A stretch of 29,042 bases of DNA from contig DBOL01000094.1 of the NCBI GenBank assembly GCA_002299555.1, positions 1-29,042 on the forward strand. The letters run 5' to 3'. Shown piece by piece: positions 13,763 to 21,776 of the stretch. The first letter of the stretch is position 1. Each line of letters opens with the position of its first letter. Source of the stretch: Candidatus Aminicenantes bacterium UBA647. GTDB lineage: Bacteria; Acidobacteriota; Aminicenantia; UBA2199. Position numbers and translations under genes: made by a program. The notes beneath the pieces were generated by a model, which saw nothing but the letters and a program-made list of their open reading frames with translations, did no database searches and was not told where the DNA came from.

Positions 13763-16244
13763 AAACAATGGTGATCTGGAAGCGCTTCGCAGATCAGAAG
13801 AGCAGCTCCGCCTGATCACAGAGAACACGAGTGATAATATTTCACTTACGACATTTGATTTGAAAGCGGTCTATGTTTATATAAATCCTTCGGTAAAATC
13901 TCTTCTCGGATATGATCCTGAAGATATGATTGGGAGATCTTTCTTCGATTTTGTACATCCTGATGACAAAATGGTTCTATTTCCTCTTTTGAAGAAATAT
14001 ATAAAGTTAAAAACTAAGAAGATCTTATTTAAAAAAGAAATACGTGTTAGTGAAACAATTGAATTCCGTTTTAAAAACAAGTCCGGAAACTGGCGGTTCA
14101 TGCAAAGTACTGTAAATATTATCGGGGACCAGCTTCTTGCCGTTACAAGAGACATTACTAATCAGAAAAAAACTGAGGAGGACCTTAAAAGCTCGGAAGA
14201 AAGATTAAAGATAATATTTGAATTTGCTCCGGATGCTATATATCTGAATGATCTCAAAGGAAATTTTCTTGACGGAAACAGGACAGCAGAAGAATTGCTA
14301 GGTTACAAGAAAGAAGAACTGATCGGAAGAAACTTTTTGAATCTCAAAATATTGTCTGTGAAAGATTTACCAACGGCTATAAAAAATCTTGCAAAAAATG
14401 TGCTGGGCAAAAGAACAGGCCCTGATGAATTTCTTATGAATCGTAAAGATGGTAGTCAGATCTCCGTAGAAGTGAGCAATTTCCCGGTTAAGATAGATAA
14501 TAAAATTGTTATCCTTGGCATTGCACGTGATATTTCAGAGAGGAAGAAATCAGAAGAAGCCTTGTCGGAAAGCGAAGAGAAATACAGGCTCTTAGCTACA
14601 AACACATTGGATATTATCTGGACAACAGATATTGATTTCAATATAAAGTTCGTTAATAGTGCGATCTACAATTTACTCGGGTACACTCCTGATGAATTTG
14701 CAGATCTGAATCCATCTGTTTTTACAATGCCGGAAGGATTAAATACTATTCAGGCTGCTGCTGAAAAATCAATTTCCAAATTTAATGCAGAAGAGTCCAG
14801 TCAGGAAAAATTTGAAGTAAAACAAATTCGGAAGGACGGTACTGTCATAGACGTTGAGATAACTTCCAATCTTTTACAGGATAGTGAGGGACAAATTATT
14901 GGTTTTCAGGGAAGGTCGGTCGATATCACTGAGCGGAAGATAGCGGAGGAAGCCCTGAAAGAAAGTGAAGATAAATTCCGTAATTATGTAGAAACTTCTC
15001 AAGATCTTATTTGGGAATGTGATGCCGAAGGCAGATTCATTTATCTAAATCCTGCCTGGGAGGAGGTTACCGGATACAAACTGAGTGAAATGTTTGGAAA
15101 ACCATTTACTGATTTTACTCTAAAAGAGGAGGTTGAGACAAATAGAGAAGAATTTTCAAAACATCTTGAAGGTGGATTTGTAAAGGGTTATCCCTCGACA
15201 TACATTTCAAAAAAAGGGTCAAATATTAACTTGATATTCAATGCTATCCCTCTTTACGACAAGGATAAAAATATCATTGGAACACAGGGCTCGGCATATG
15301 ATATCACTGAGCGTAAGAAGGCCGAAGAAACCTTAGTTGAAAGTGAAGTACGCTTCAAAGAATTATTCAATAATATGAGTAATGGTGTCTGCATCTATGA
15401 GGTTGTTGATGGTGGAAAAGACTTCATTTTTAAAGGCATTAATAAATCCGGAGAACAAATAGCTAATGTTAAAAGATCCAAAATACTGGGAAAAAGCATA
15501 TATGAGGTTAGACCGAACATCGAAAAATTCGGGCTGGTTGATGTGTTCAGGCGAGTCTGGAAGACTGGAAAACCGGAGATTCACTCGGAGAAATTCTATG
15601 AAGATGAGGAATTGAATGGATATTTTAAAAATTATGTTTACAGATTGGACTCGGGAGAAGTGATTGCCATTTTTGAGGACCAGACCGAGATGAGAAAAGC
15701 AGAGGAAGAATTATCAAAAGAGAGAATCTTGTTCAAGGCCATAATTGATAATATTCCTGTAATGCTTACTCGTTATAACCCCAAAGCTGATATGTTGTAT
15801 TTAAATAAGGAATTTGAAAAAATAATTGGCTGGAAAACAGAAGAAGTTCAAAATATGGACATGATGGAAAAAGTATATCCTGATCCTGATTACCGTAAAC
15901 AAGCTTTGGAATACATGGAAAAAGCAAGTAATGAATGGCAGGAGTTCCAAGTACAATCAAAATCCGGGAAAACAATTAATTCAGAATGGTCAAACATTCG
16001 ACTGGATGATGGGACCCAAATAGGTATCGGGATTGACATTAATGAGCGGAAGCGAGCTGAAGAGGAGATACTAAAATTAAAGGATGGTCTTGAGGTCCAG
16101 GTTGAGGAAAAGACAAAAGAACTGAAGGAGAAGATAGGAGATCTTCAGCGCTTTTTTGATGCAACGGTAGAAAGGGAATTGAGGATGGAAGAGTTGTTCA
16201 ATGAGAATGAAAAGCTCAAGGCCGAACTGAAGAAAAAGGGGTAA
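13752..16244 (+). CDS. Multi-PAS sensor protein without output domain (6 PAS)
   Basis: An 830-residue soluble protein with six PAS/PAC units at about 8-137, 140-265, 268-395, 398-520, 523-645 and 648-765. PAC ends include DITNQKKTEEDL, DISERKKSEEAL, DITERKIAEEAL, DITERKKAEETL and DINERKRAEEEI; the fifth unit is the most divergent (FEDQTEMRKAEEEL). The second unit is almost the same as the second unit of the third PAS protein. The third unit resembles the third unit of the first protein (YRLLATNTLDIIWTTD against YRLMATNTLDTIWTND). The protein stops after the shared coiled coil with LQRFFDATVERELRMEELFN, and there is no kinase or cyclase. Translation is probably coupled to the first PAS gene (11-base overlap). 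Confidence 0.88.
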   Translation: MRDKNNGDLEALRRSEEQLRLITENTSDNISLTTFDLKAVYVYINPSVKSLLGYDPEDMIGRSFFDFVHPDDKMVLFPLLKKYIKLKTKKILFKKEIRVSETIEFRFKNKSGNWRFMQSTVNIIGDQLLAVTRDITNQKKTEEDLKSSEERLKIIFEFAPDAIYLNDLKGNFLDGNRTAEELLGYKKEELIGRNFLNLKILSVKDLPTAIKNLAKNVLGKRTGPDEFLMNRKDGSQISVEVSNFPVKIDNKIVILGIARDISERKKSEEALSESEEKYRLLATNTLDIIWTTDIDFNIKFVNSAIYNLLGYTPDEFADLNPSVFTMPEGLNTIQAAAEKSISKFNAEESSQEKFEVKQIRKDGTVIDVEITSNLLQDSEGQIIGFQGRSVDITERKIAEEALKESEDKFRNYVETSQDLIWECDAEGRFIYLNPAWEEVTGYKLSEMFGKPFTDFTLKEEVETNREEFSKHLEGGFVKGYPSTYISKKGSNINLIFNAIPLYDKDKNIIGTQGSAYDITERKKAEETLVESEVRFKELFNNMSNGVCIYEVVDGGKDFIFKGINKSGEQIANVKRSKILGKSIYEVRPNIEKFGLVDVFRRVWKTGKPEIHSEKFYEDEELNGYFKNYVYRLDSGEVIAIFEDQTEMRKAEEELSKERILFKAIIDNIPVMLTRYNPKADMLYLNKEFEKIIGWKTEEVQNMDMMEKVYPDPDYRKQALEYMEKASNEWQEFQVQSKSGKTINSEWSNIRLDDGTQIGIGIDINERKRAEEEILKLKDGLEVQVEEKTKELKEKIGDLQRFFDATVERELRMEELFNENEKLKAELKKKG
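14196..14275 (+). repeat. 80-bp exact duplicate, copy 1 (PAS2 of the 6-PAS protein)
   Basis: Bases 14196-14275 are identical to 16724-16803. The identity covers the codons for ERLKIIFEFAPDAIYLNDLK and the residues after them. Sequence on both sides diverges at many synonymous positions, so the exact block stands out. Confidence 0.9.
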
Positions 16245-16288
16245 TGAGAAGTTTGATTTTTTTTTGTTATTAAAAGGAAAGAAAACCA

Positions 16289-17266
16289 ATGAAAATTAAA
16301 AAAAACAGCGAGAAAAAAACAAAAAAACTTAAGGAATCCGAAGAACAATATCGCAGAATTATAGAGAACATTCCGGATGTCTTATGGACAGCGGATTATA
16401 CCGGGGAAACAACTTTTATCAGCTCGACAATTGAAGAATTACTTGGTTATACGTCGGAAGAAATTTATGAGAATAGTAGCAGCATTTCGTTTGGGAGAAT
16501 ACATCCTGAAGATTTTGATAATGTGAAAAGAAGTTTTAATAGATTATTTGAAGATGGAAGTTTGTTCAATTGTGAGTACCGTATAAAAAGAAAAGATGAA
16601 AAGTGGATCTGGGTGCATGACAGATCAGTAAATACCTACAAAAGAGAAGGCGAGTTGTATGCAGATGGTATTCTCACTGATATCACAGTCCGAAAGCAGA
16701 TAGAGGATGATCTGAAAAGCTCAGAAGAAAGATTAAAGATAATATTTGAATTTGCTCCGGATGCTATATATCTGAATGATCTCAAAGGAAATTTTCTTGA
16801 CGGGAACAAAGCCGCAGAGGAACTGATCGGTTATAAAAGGGAAGAAATAATCGGGAAAAATTTTTTAGATCTCAAGATCTTGTCAAAAAAAGATATCCCA
16901 AAAGCAATAAAAAATCTTGCGAAAAATGTGATGAGTAAAAAAACCGGGCCGGATGAATTTATAATGAATCGGAAAGACGGTAGCCAGATATCTCTGGAAA
17001 TCAGCAATTTCCCCGTTAAGATCGAAGGCAGAACTGTTGTGCTTGGAGTTGCACGTGATATTTCAGAGCGGAAGAAGGCTGAAGATGAGATCATCAGACT
17101 GAAAGAAGGTTTGGAGTTCGAAGTTGAGAAGAAGACGAAAGACCTGAAGGAGAAGATGTCCGATCTTCAGCGTTTCTACGATGCAACGGTAGAAAGGGAG
17201 TTGAGGATGGAAGAGTTATATAACGAAAATGAAAGATTAAAGACAGAGCTGAAGAAAAAAGGTTAA
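16289..17266 (+). CDS. PAS sensor protein without output domain (2 PAS)
   Basis: A 325-residue soluble protein with two PAS/PAC units (about 10-138, ending DITVRKQIEDDL; and 140-265, ending DISERKKAEDEI). It has the same C-terminal coiled coil as its two neighbours (LQRFYDATVERELRMEELYN, about 285-305). The first unit has the PAS_3-like features HPEDF and KWIWVHDRSV. The second is a close copy of the second unit of the 6-PAS protein, including an 80-bp stretch of identical DNA. AAAGGAAAG upstream of ATG 16289 is the likely ribosome-binding site. It lies 44 bases after the 6-PAS gene and is the last gene of the cluster. No output domain is present. Confidence 0.88.
   Translation: MKIKKNSEKKTKKLKESEEQYRRIIENIPDVLWTADYTGETTFISSTIEELLGYTSEEIYENSSSISFGRIHPEDFDNVKRSFNRLFEDGSLFNCEYRIKRKDEKWIWVHDRSVNTYKREGELYADGILTDITVRKQIEDDLKSSEERLKIIFEFAPDAIYLNDLKGNFLDGNKAAEELIGYKREEIIGKNFLDLKILSKKDIPKAIKNLAKNVMSKKTGPDEFIMNRKDGSQISLEISNFPVKIEGRTVVLGVARDISERKKAEDEIIRLKEGLEFEVEKKTKDLKEKMSDLQRFYDATVERELRMEELYNENERLKTELKKKG
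16724..16803 (+). repeat. 80-bp exact duplicate, copy 2 (PAS2 of the 2-PAS protein)
   Basis: Identical to 14196-14275 across all 80 bases; see copy 1. It lies in the second PAS unit of the third PAS protein, in the same reading frame and at the same point of the domain. Confidence 0.9.
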
Positions 17267-17366
17267 AGTTATTAAAGGAAGTGATGAAAATATAGAGTTG
17301 GAAAGCATATTTATGGCCATGTTACAAAAAACAGAAATTTAATAGTCCCCGGACAGGAAAAATATA

Positions 17367-17394
17367 TTGACACTTCATAATGTTTGATTATAAT
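17367..17394 (+). promoter_or_regulatory. Consensus sigma-70-type promoter for the DUF1015 gene
   Basis: TTGACA (17367-17372) and TATAAT (17389-17394) are both perfect hexamers with a 16-base spacer. Transcription should start at about 17400-17402, directly ahead of the GGAGG (17403-17407), leaving an untranslated leader of only about ten bases before ATG 17412. This is the clearest promoter in the window. Confidence 0.8.
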
Positions 17395-17411
17395 TGTCCC
17401 TTGGAGGAAAT

Positions 17412-18650
17412 ATGGCCAGAGTAGAACCTTTCAAAGGTGTCAGACCAACAAAAGAGTTAGCAGAGAAAGTTGCATCCCCGCCTTATGATGTTTTGAATTC
17501 CGAGGAAGCAAGGGCTTTTGCCTCAGGAAATGAATATTCTTTTCTTCATGTTGTTAAGCCTGAGATAGATCTTCCGGCAGATATCGACCACTATTCTGAT
17601 GAGGTCTATGATAAAGCTGCTGAGAACTTTTCGAGATTTATCAAAGAAGGGGTTCTTGTCCAGGATAGTGAAAGATATTTTTACATCTATCAGCAGGAGT
17701 GGATGGGGCATACTCAGACCGGACTCGTTGCCGGTGCTTCTGCTCAGGATTATATCGATGATAAAATAAAAAAACACGAATTGACCAGGGAAGATAAAGA
17801 GAAAGACAGAATGCGCCACATCAGAACCCTGAATGCTAATACCGGACCTGTATTTCTGACCTTCAAGGATGAAGAAAATATAACGGAATTAATGAACAAA
17901 TGTATGGAGTCCGAACCGGAATACGATTTCACAACTGACGATGATGTTCATCATATTCTTTACCTGGTGAAAGACAAAGCGATTATAGATTCTATTAAGA
18001 ATGCTTTTGAGAAAATTGAATTTCTCTATGTTGCGGACGGACATCACCGTTCTGCTTCGGGGACCAACATTAAACTTGAGAGAGAAAAAGATAATTCTGC
18101 TCATACCGGTGATGAAGAGTACAATTTTTTCCTTTCTGTGATCTTCCCTCACAACCAGATGAAGATACTCCCTTACAACAGGGTCCTTAAAGATTTCAAT
18201 GGTATGTGCAAAGCTGAGATATTTTTGAAACTTTCTGATAAATTCAGTTACCAAGAGACTGAACTTAAGGAACCGGAAAATAAAAAGGAATTCTGTATGT
18301 ATATTGATGGGAAATGGTATCTTCTAAAAGCGAGACCGGAGAGTTATGATGCAAAACATCCTGTTGACTCTCTCGATGCAGCTATCCTGCAGAATAATGT
18401 GCTTGACCATGTCTGGGGGATCTCAAACCCAAGAACTGATAAGCGTGTCGATTTCGTAGGCGGAATACGTGGGACCGGAGAGCTTGAGAAGCTGGTGGAT
18501 AATAAAAAATTCAAGGTAGCATTCTCGCTTTTCCCGACCTCTATAGAAGAGTTGTTTGATGTTGCAGATTCCGGAAATATCATGCCTCCAAAATGCACAT
18601 GGTTCGAACCGAAATTAAGGTCAGGACTGATAACTCATATGCTGGATTGA
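17412..18650 (+). CDS. DUF1015 family protein
   Basis: A 412-residue protein of the DUF1015 family, whose biochemical role is not established. The family start is VEPFKGVRPTKELAEKVASP followed by PYDVL. Further landmarks are YIYQQEWMGHTQTGLVAGAS, KKHELTREDKEKDRMRHI, NANTGPVFLTF and VADGHHRSASG (around 206-216). The DGHHR motif recalls nucleotide-binding ParB/SerK-like proteins, which is a comparison rather than proof. The C-terminal segment includes DFVGGIRGTGELEKLV and GNIMPPKCTWFEPKLRSGL, both typical. ATG 17412 is chosen over an upstream TTG (17394) because GGAGG sits four bases before it and the predicted transcript would begin after that TTG. The length is normal. It has its own promoter. 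Confidence 0.92.
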   Translation: MARVEPFKGVRPTKELAEKVASPPYDVLNSEEARAFASGNEYSFLHVVKPEIDLPADIDHYSDEVYDKAAENFSRFIKEGVLVQDSERYFYIYQQEWMGHTQTGLVAGASAQDYIDDKIKKHELTREDKEKDRMRHIRTLNANTGPVFLTFKDEENITELMNKCMESEPEYDFTTDDDVHHILYLVKDKAIIDSIKNAFEKIEFLYVADGHHRSASGTNIKLEREKDNSAHTGDEEYNFFLSVIFPHNQMKILPYNRVLKDFNGMCKAEIFLKLSDKFSYQETELKEPENKKEFCMYIDGKWYLLKARPESYDAKHPVDSLDAAILQNNVLDHVWGISNPRTDKRVDFVGGIRGTGELEKLVDNKKFKVAFSLFPTSIEELFDVADSGNIMPPKCTWFEPKLRSGLITHMLD

Positions 18651-18669
18651 TCCCCGGTTATTTAATTTA

Positions 18670-18698
18670 TTTAAACTCTTCTCTGCCGGTGTTATAAT
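18670..18698 (+). promoter_or_regulatory. Candidate promoter for folD and the downstream tgt-sec genes
   Basis: TTTAAA (18670-18675, 4/6 to -35) and a perfect TATAAT (18693-18698) are separated by 17 bases. The start would fall near 18705, ahead of GGAGG at about 18720 and ATG 18729. Confidence 0.5.
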
Positions 18699-18728
18699 AG
18701 GATTTGTTTGTGTTAATCTGGAGGAAAA

Positions 18729-19637
18729 ATGGAAATACTTGATGGGAAGATAGTTTCTGCGAAGGTTCTTGAAAATATAAAAAACGAATCGTCAATTATT
18801 ATTGAAAAAGCGGGGAGGCCTCCAGGCCTTGCAGTTGTTATAGTCGGAGACGATCCTGCATCGGCTATCTATGTTAGAAGCAAAGAGAGGAAAGCAAGAA
18901 AGCTCGGCTTTCATTCAGAGGTTATTGAGTCGAACAGCTCTGTGTCAGATGAGGAGTTGACCTCAGTAATTGCTAAACTTAACATAGATGATAAGATCGA
19001 TGGTATCCTCGTGCAGCTTCCTCTACCGGAAAAATTCGACACATGGAAATACCTTGACATGATAGATCCGGAAAAGGATGTTGACAGGTTTCACCCGGTC
19101 AATCTGGGGAAAATAATGCTGGGAAGGACAAACATATATCCATGCACTCCCTCCGGTATTGTCAGAATGCTTGATGAATATAATGTTGATGTAACCGGAA
19201 TGAATTGTGTGGTTCTGGGTCGGAGTTATATTGTCGGGAAGCCTATGGCAAGTATGCTGACCAATAGAAATGCTACTGTGACCATCTGCCATTCGAGAAC
19301 AAAAAATATACCGGAAATACTTTCCCGGGCAGACCTGATCGTGTCGGCCATTGGGATCCCCGGTTTTGTGAAGGCTGATATGGTAAAGGATGGATCAATT
19401 CTTATCGATGTCGGGATAAACAGGGTCGATACCCGTGAAGCAGCAGAAGAGTTCTGTACTTCAAAGGAGATCGAAAAGTTTGAAAAAAAAGGATATGCAA
19501 TAACAGGAGATATACATCCTGCTGCATTTGAAAAATCATCTTTTTACACTCCTGTTCCAGGAGGTGTCGGGCTTATGACGGTGGCAATGTTGATGGATAA
19601 CACATTCAGGCTGTTCCTGGCAAGGACGGGGAGTTAA
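18729..19637 (+). CDS. folD: Bifunctional methylenetetrahydrofolate dehydrogenase / methenyltetrahydrofolate cyclohydrolase
   Basis: FolD interconverts 5,10-methylene-THF and 10-formyl-THF in one-carbon metabolism. Its 302 residues show the family motifs in order: YVRSKERKARKLGF with the catalytic lysine, ILVQLPLPEKFD, PEKDVDRFHPVNLGK, PCTPSGIVRML, the NADP-binding VLGRSYIVGKPMASML, ATVTICHSRT, and the C-terminal PVPGGVGLMTVAMLMDNT. The length is slightly above the usual 280-300. GGAGGAAAA before ATG supports the start. It lies first in a run with the SDR, tgt, yajC, secD and secF, and 33 bases ahead of the SDR start. Confidence 0.96.
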   Translation: MEILDGKIVSAKVLENIKNESSIIIEKAGRPPGLAVVIVGDDPASAIYVRSKERKARKLGFHSEVIESNSSVSDEELTSVIAKLNIDDKIDGILVQLPLPEKFDTWKYLDMIDPEKDVDRFHPVNLGKIMLGRTNIYPCTPSGIVRMLDEYNVDVTGMNCVVLGRSYIVGKPMASMLTNRNATVTICHSRTKNIPEILSRADLIVSAIGIPGFVKADMVKDGSILIDVGINRVDTREAAEEFCTSKEIEKFEKKGYAITGDIHPAAFEKSSFYTPVPGGVGLMTVAMLMDNTFRLFLARTGS

Positions 19638-19670
19638 AACAGGCAGGATTGGATATATTGTGTGAAAAAC

Positions 19671-20285
19671 ATGAATAAAGTGTTGATAACCGGAGCCTCC
19701 GGGCTTCTGGGTAGAAGTCTTGTTGAAAAATTTACCGATAACGGGTGGTTTGTATTTGCACATTATTATAATAATCGTGGTGCTTTTTCCGGTGAATGTG
19801 AGTGGCTTCGTGGAGATTTTTCCACTTTGGAAGAGACAAGAATGTTTATTGAGCACAACAAGGAAAAATTGATGCAATGTACAGCGTTAATAAACAATTA
19901 TGGCCCCATAACTTACAAGAGCACCGGGGATATCACATCCTCAGACCTGAATTCTGATCTTCATGGTAATCTGATAGTGGCAAATGAGATAACTTCATTT
20001 CTTCTGAGATCAGGGAATCTTCATTCTGTTGTCAATATAGGGTTTGAAGGTGTTGGAGAAATCAGACCGTACAGGAAGATTCTTCCACATGCCATTGCCA
20101 AAGCAGGGCTTCAGCTTCTTACAATTTCCAATGAGAGTGAGTTCCCGGATGTGAATTTTTCAATGGTTTCTCCATCCTCCCTGACCGGAGGTGAGTACAG
20201 AAAGGTTTCTGGAGAGTATGCAGAACCTGAGAGTATTGCAGAAGAGATTTTTAAAAATGTTTCAGGCGGGGATCATAATGTTTAA
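19671..20285 (+). CDS. Atypical short-chain dehydrogenase/reductase-like protein
   Basis: About 204 residues with a Rossmann fold: MNKVLITGASGLLGRSLVEK carries the TGxxGxxG nucleotide motif, LINNYGP matches the NNAG segment, and VSPSSLTGG is the usual post-catalytic loop. The catalytic YxxxK appears as HAIAK, with histidine in place of the tyrosine. The catalytic serine strand reads VVNIGFEGVGE, so the serine is missing too. Ordinary SDR chemistry is therefore doubtful. In this folate context a pteridine-related role (FolM/PTR1-like) is possible but only inferred. ATG 19671 gives the canonical start; an in-frame GTG at 19662 adds three residues, and neither has a clear ribosome-binding site. 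The 3' end overlaps tgt by eight bases. Confidence 0.75.
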   Translation: MNKVLITGASGLLGRSLVEKFTDNGWFVFAHYYNNRGAFSGECEWLRGDFSTLEETRMFIEHNKEKLMQCTALINNYGPITYKSTGDITSSDLNSDLHGNLIVANEITSFLLRSGNLHSVVNIGFEGVGEIRPYRKILPHAIAKAGLQLLTISNESEFPDVNFSMVSPSSLTGGEYRKVSGEYAEPESIAEEIFKNVSGGDHNV

Positions 20286-21396
20286 GTTAAAGAATGAAGA
20301 TAATGGTGGGGCAGGAGCAAGGACCGGCGTATTGTCTACAAAAATGGGTGATATAGAAACACCGGTATTTATGCCGGTGGGAACGGCAGGAGCCGTTAAA
20401 GGGGTTACGGAAGAAGTTCTGAACAGTATCGGTGCCTCGATAATTCTCGGGAATACCTACCACCTTTTCCTCCGTCCTGGGATGGAGGTGATAAAAAAGG
20501 CCGGATCTCTCCATAAGTTCATTTCCTGGAAAAAACCAATATTAACAGATAGTGGCGGGTTTCAGATATTTTCTCTGCAGGGGAATTCGAAAGTGGAAGA
20601 AAAAGGAGTTGAATTCAAATCCCATCTTGATGGTTCAAAGTTCTTTCTGACGCCTGAATCAGTTGTTGATATCCAGAACATCCTGGACTCGGATATTCAG
20701 ATGGTCCTTGATAATTTTGCCCCGAATCCTTCGAGTCATAAAGAGGACAAATTTGCACTCGATATAACAACGTTGTGGGCCCGAAGAGCGAGGGAGCGGT
20801 TCCTCGAGGTTGGAAAAAGGGAAAATATGCAGTTCGGGATCATCCAGGGTGGCCTGAATGAAGATATGAGAAGTGAATCTCTGGAAAAGTTGACCCGGAT
20901 AGGATTTGATGGTTATGCTGTGGGAGGCCTCAGTGTAGGTGAGAGCAGGGAAGATTTTTTAAGGATAATCTCACATATTGTCCCTGCGATGGACCCTCAA
21001 AAGCCCCATTACCTGATGGGGTCAGGAACGCCGGAAGAGATCCTTTTTGCGGTTGAAAAGGGGATCGATATGTTCGACTGTGTAATGCCTACAAGAAATG
21101 CAAGGAATGGGTCTCTTTTTACCTGGTCAGGCAAAGTATCGATAAAGAATGAAAAACACAAACTTGATCTTAGTCCGCTTGATAAAGACTGTGGATGCTA
21201 TACATGCAAAAATTTCTCAAGGGCATATCTGAGACATCTGTATATCTCCAGAGAGATCAATTCTTCTATCCTCAACTCCATTCACAACCTCCGGTTCTAT
21301 CTTGATTTTATGCAAAAAATAAGATATTCTATTGATTCTGATAAATTCTTGGAATTTAGAGATAAATTCTTGTTTAAATATAATAAAGGAGAATGA
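20278..21396 (+). CDS. tgt: Queuine/preQ1 tRNA-ribosyltransferase
   Basis: Tgt exchanges guanine 34 for preQ1 in tRNAs with GUN anticodons. The 372 residues contain the active-site DSGGFQIFSLQG, VLDNF, FGIIQGGL, YAVGGLSVGE, HYLMGSGTPEEI, the second catalytic aspartate in DCVMPTRNARNG, and the zinc site CGCYTCKNFSRAYLRHL plus a later His. An in-frame start could be placed upstream at 20191, but ATG 20278 begins just before the conserved core (MFKLKNED), gives the normal length, and overlaps the SDR stop as a coupled start. The stop overlaps a potential yajC ATG. Confidence 0.96.
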   Translation: MFKLKNEDNGGAGARTGVLSTKMGDIETPVFMPVGTAGAVKGVTEEVLNSIGASIILGNTYHLFLRPGMEVIKKAGSLHKFISWKKPILTDSGGFQIFSLQGNSKVEEKGVEFKSHLDGSKFFLTPESVVDIQNILDSDIQMVLDNFAPNPSSHKEDKFALDITTLWARRARERFLEVGKRENMQFGIIQGGLNEDMRSESLEKLTRIGFDGYAVGGLSVGESREDFLRIISHIVPAMDPQKPHYLMGSGTPEEILFAVEKGIDMFDCVMPTRNARNGSLFTWSGKVSIKNEKHKLDLSPLDKDCGCYTCKNFSRAYLRHLYISREINSSILNSIHNLRFYLDFMQKIRYSIDSDKFLEFRDKFLFKYNKGE

Positions 21397-21398
21397 CC

Positions 21399-21725
21399 AT
21401 GTTTTTATACGGACAAGCTGCAGCAGGTGATGCTGGACAACAACCAAGTATGATTAGCGCTTTAATACCTTTTGTAATAATTTTTGTGATCTTTTATTTC
21501 CTGATCATAATGCCTTCAAGGAAAAAGCAAAAAAGACACCAGGAACTGATCGGATCATTGAAAGGTGGAGAAAGAATCGTAACCGCCGGCGGTATATTCG
21601 GAACTGTAACCCGTGTATTGGAAGACAGGATCGAAATAGAGATTGGTAAGAACAATAAGATACAGATAACGAAAACGTCTATTTCAGCTGTGATCCCGGC
21701 AGGTGGAGAGGCTCCGAAATCCTGA
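21399..21725 (+). CDS. yajC: Preprotein translocase subunit YajC
   Basis: A 108-residue single-pass membrane protein. The start MFLYGQAAAGDAGQQPSMIS precedes one membrane helix (ALIPFVIIFVIFYFLIIMP), the basic PSRKKQKRHQELIGSLKGGE and then RIVTAGGIFGTVTRV, all standard for YajC. YajC associates with SecDF-YidC and the SecYEG translocon. ATG 21399 is chosen because AAGGAG (21386-21391) is seven bases upstream; the alternative ATG 21393 lies too close to it but overlaps the tgt stop. It is followed by secD after 51 bases. Confidence 0.95.
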   Translation: MFLYGQAAAGDAGQQPSMISALIPFVIIFVIFYFLIIMPSRKKQKRHQELIGSLKGGERIVTAGGIFGTVTRVLEDRIEIEIGKNNKIQITKTSISAVIPAGGEAPKS

Positions 21726-21776
21726 GAAGGAAAATAGATCCCGGTTTTTATAAATCCTTAATTTCTGGAGGAGAAA

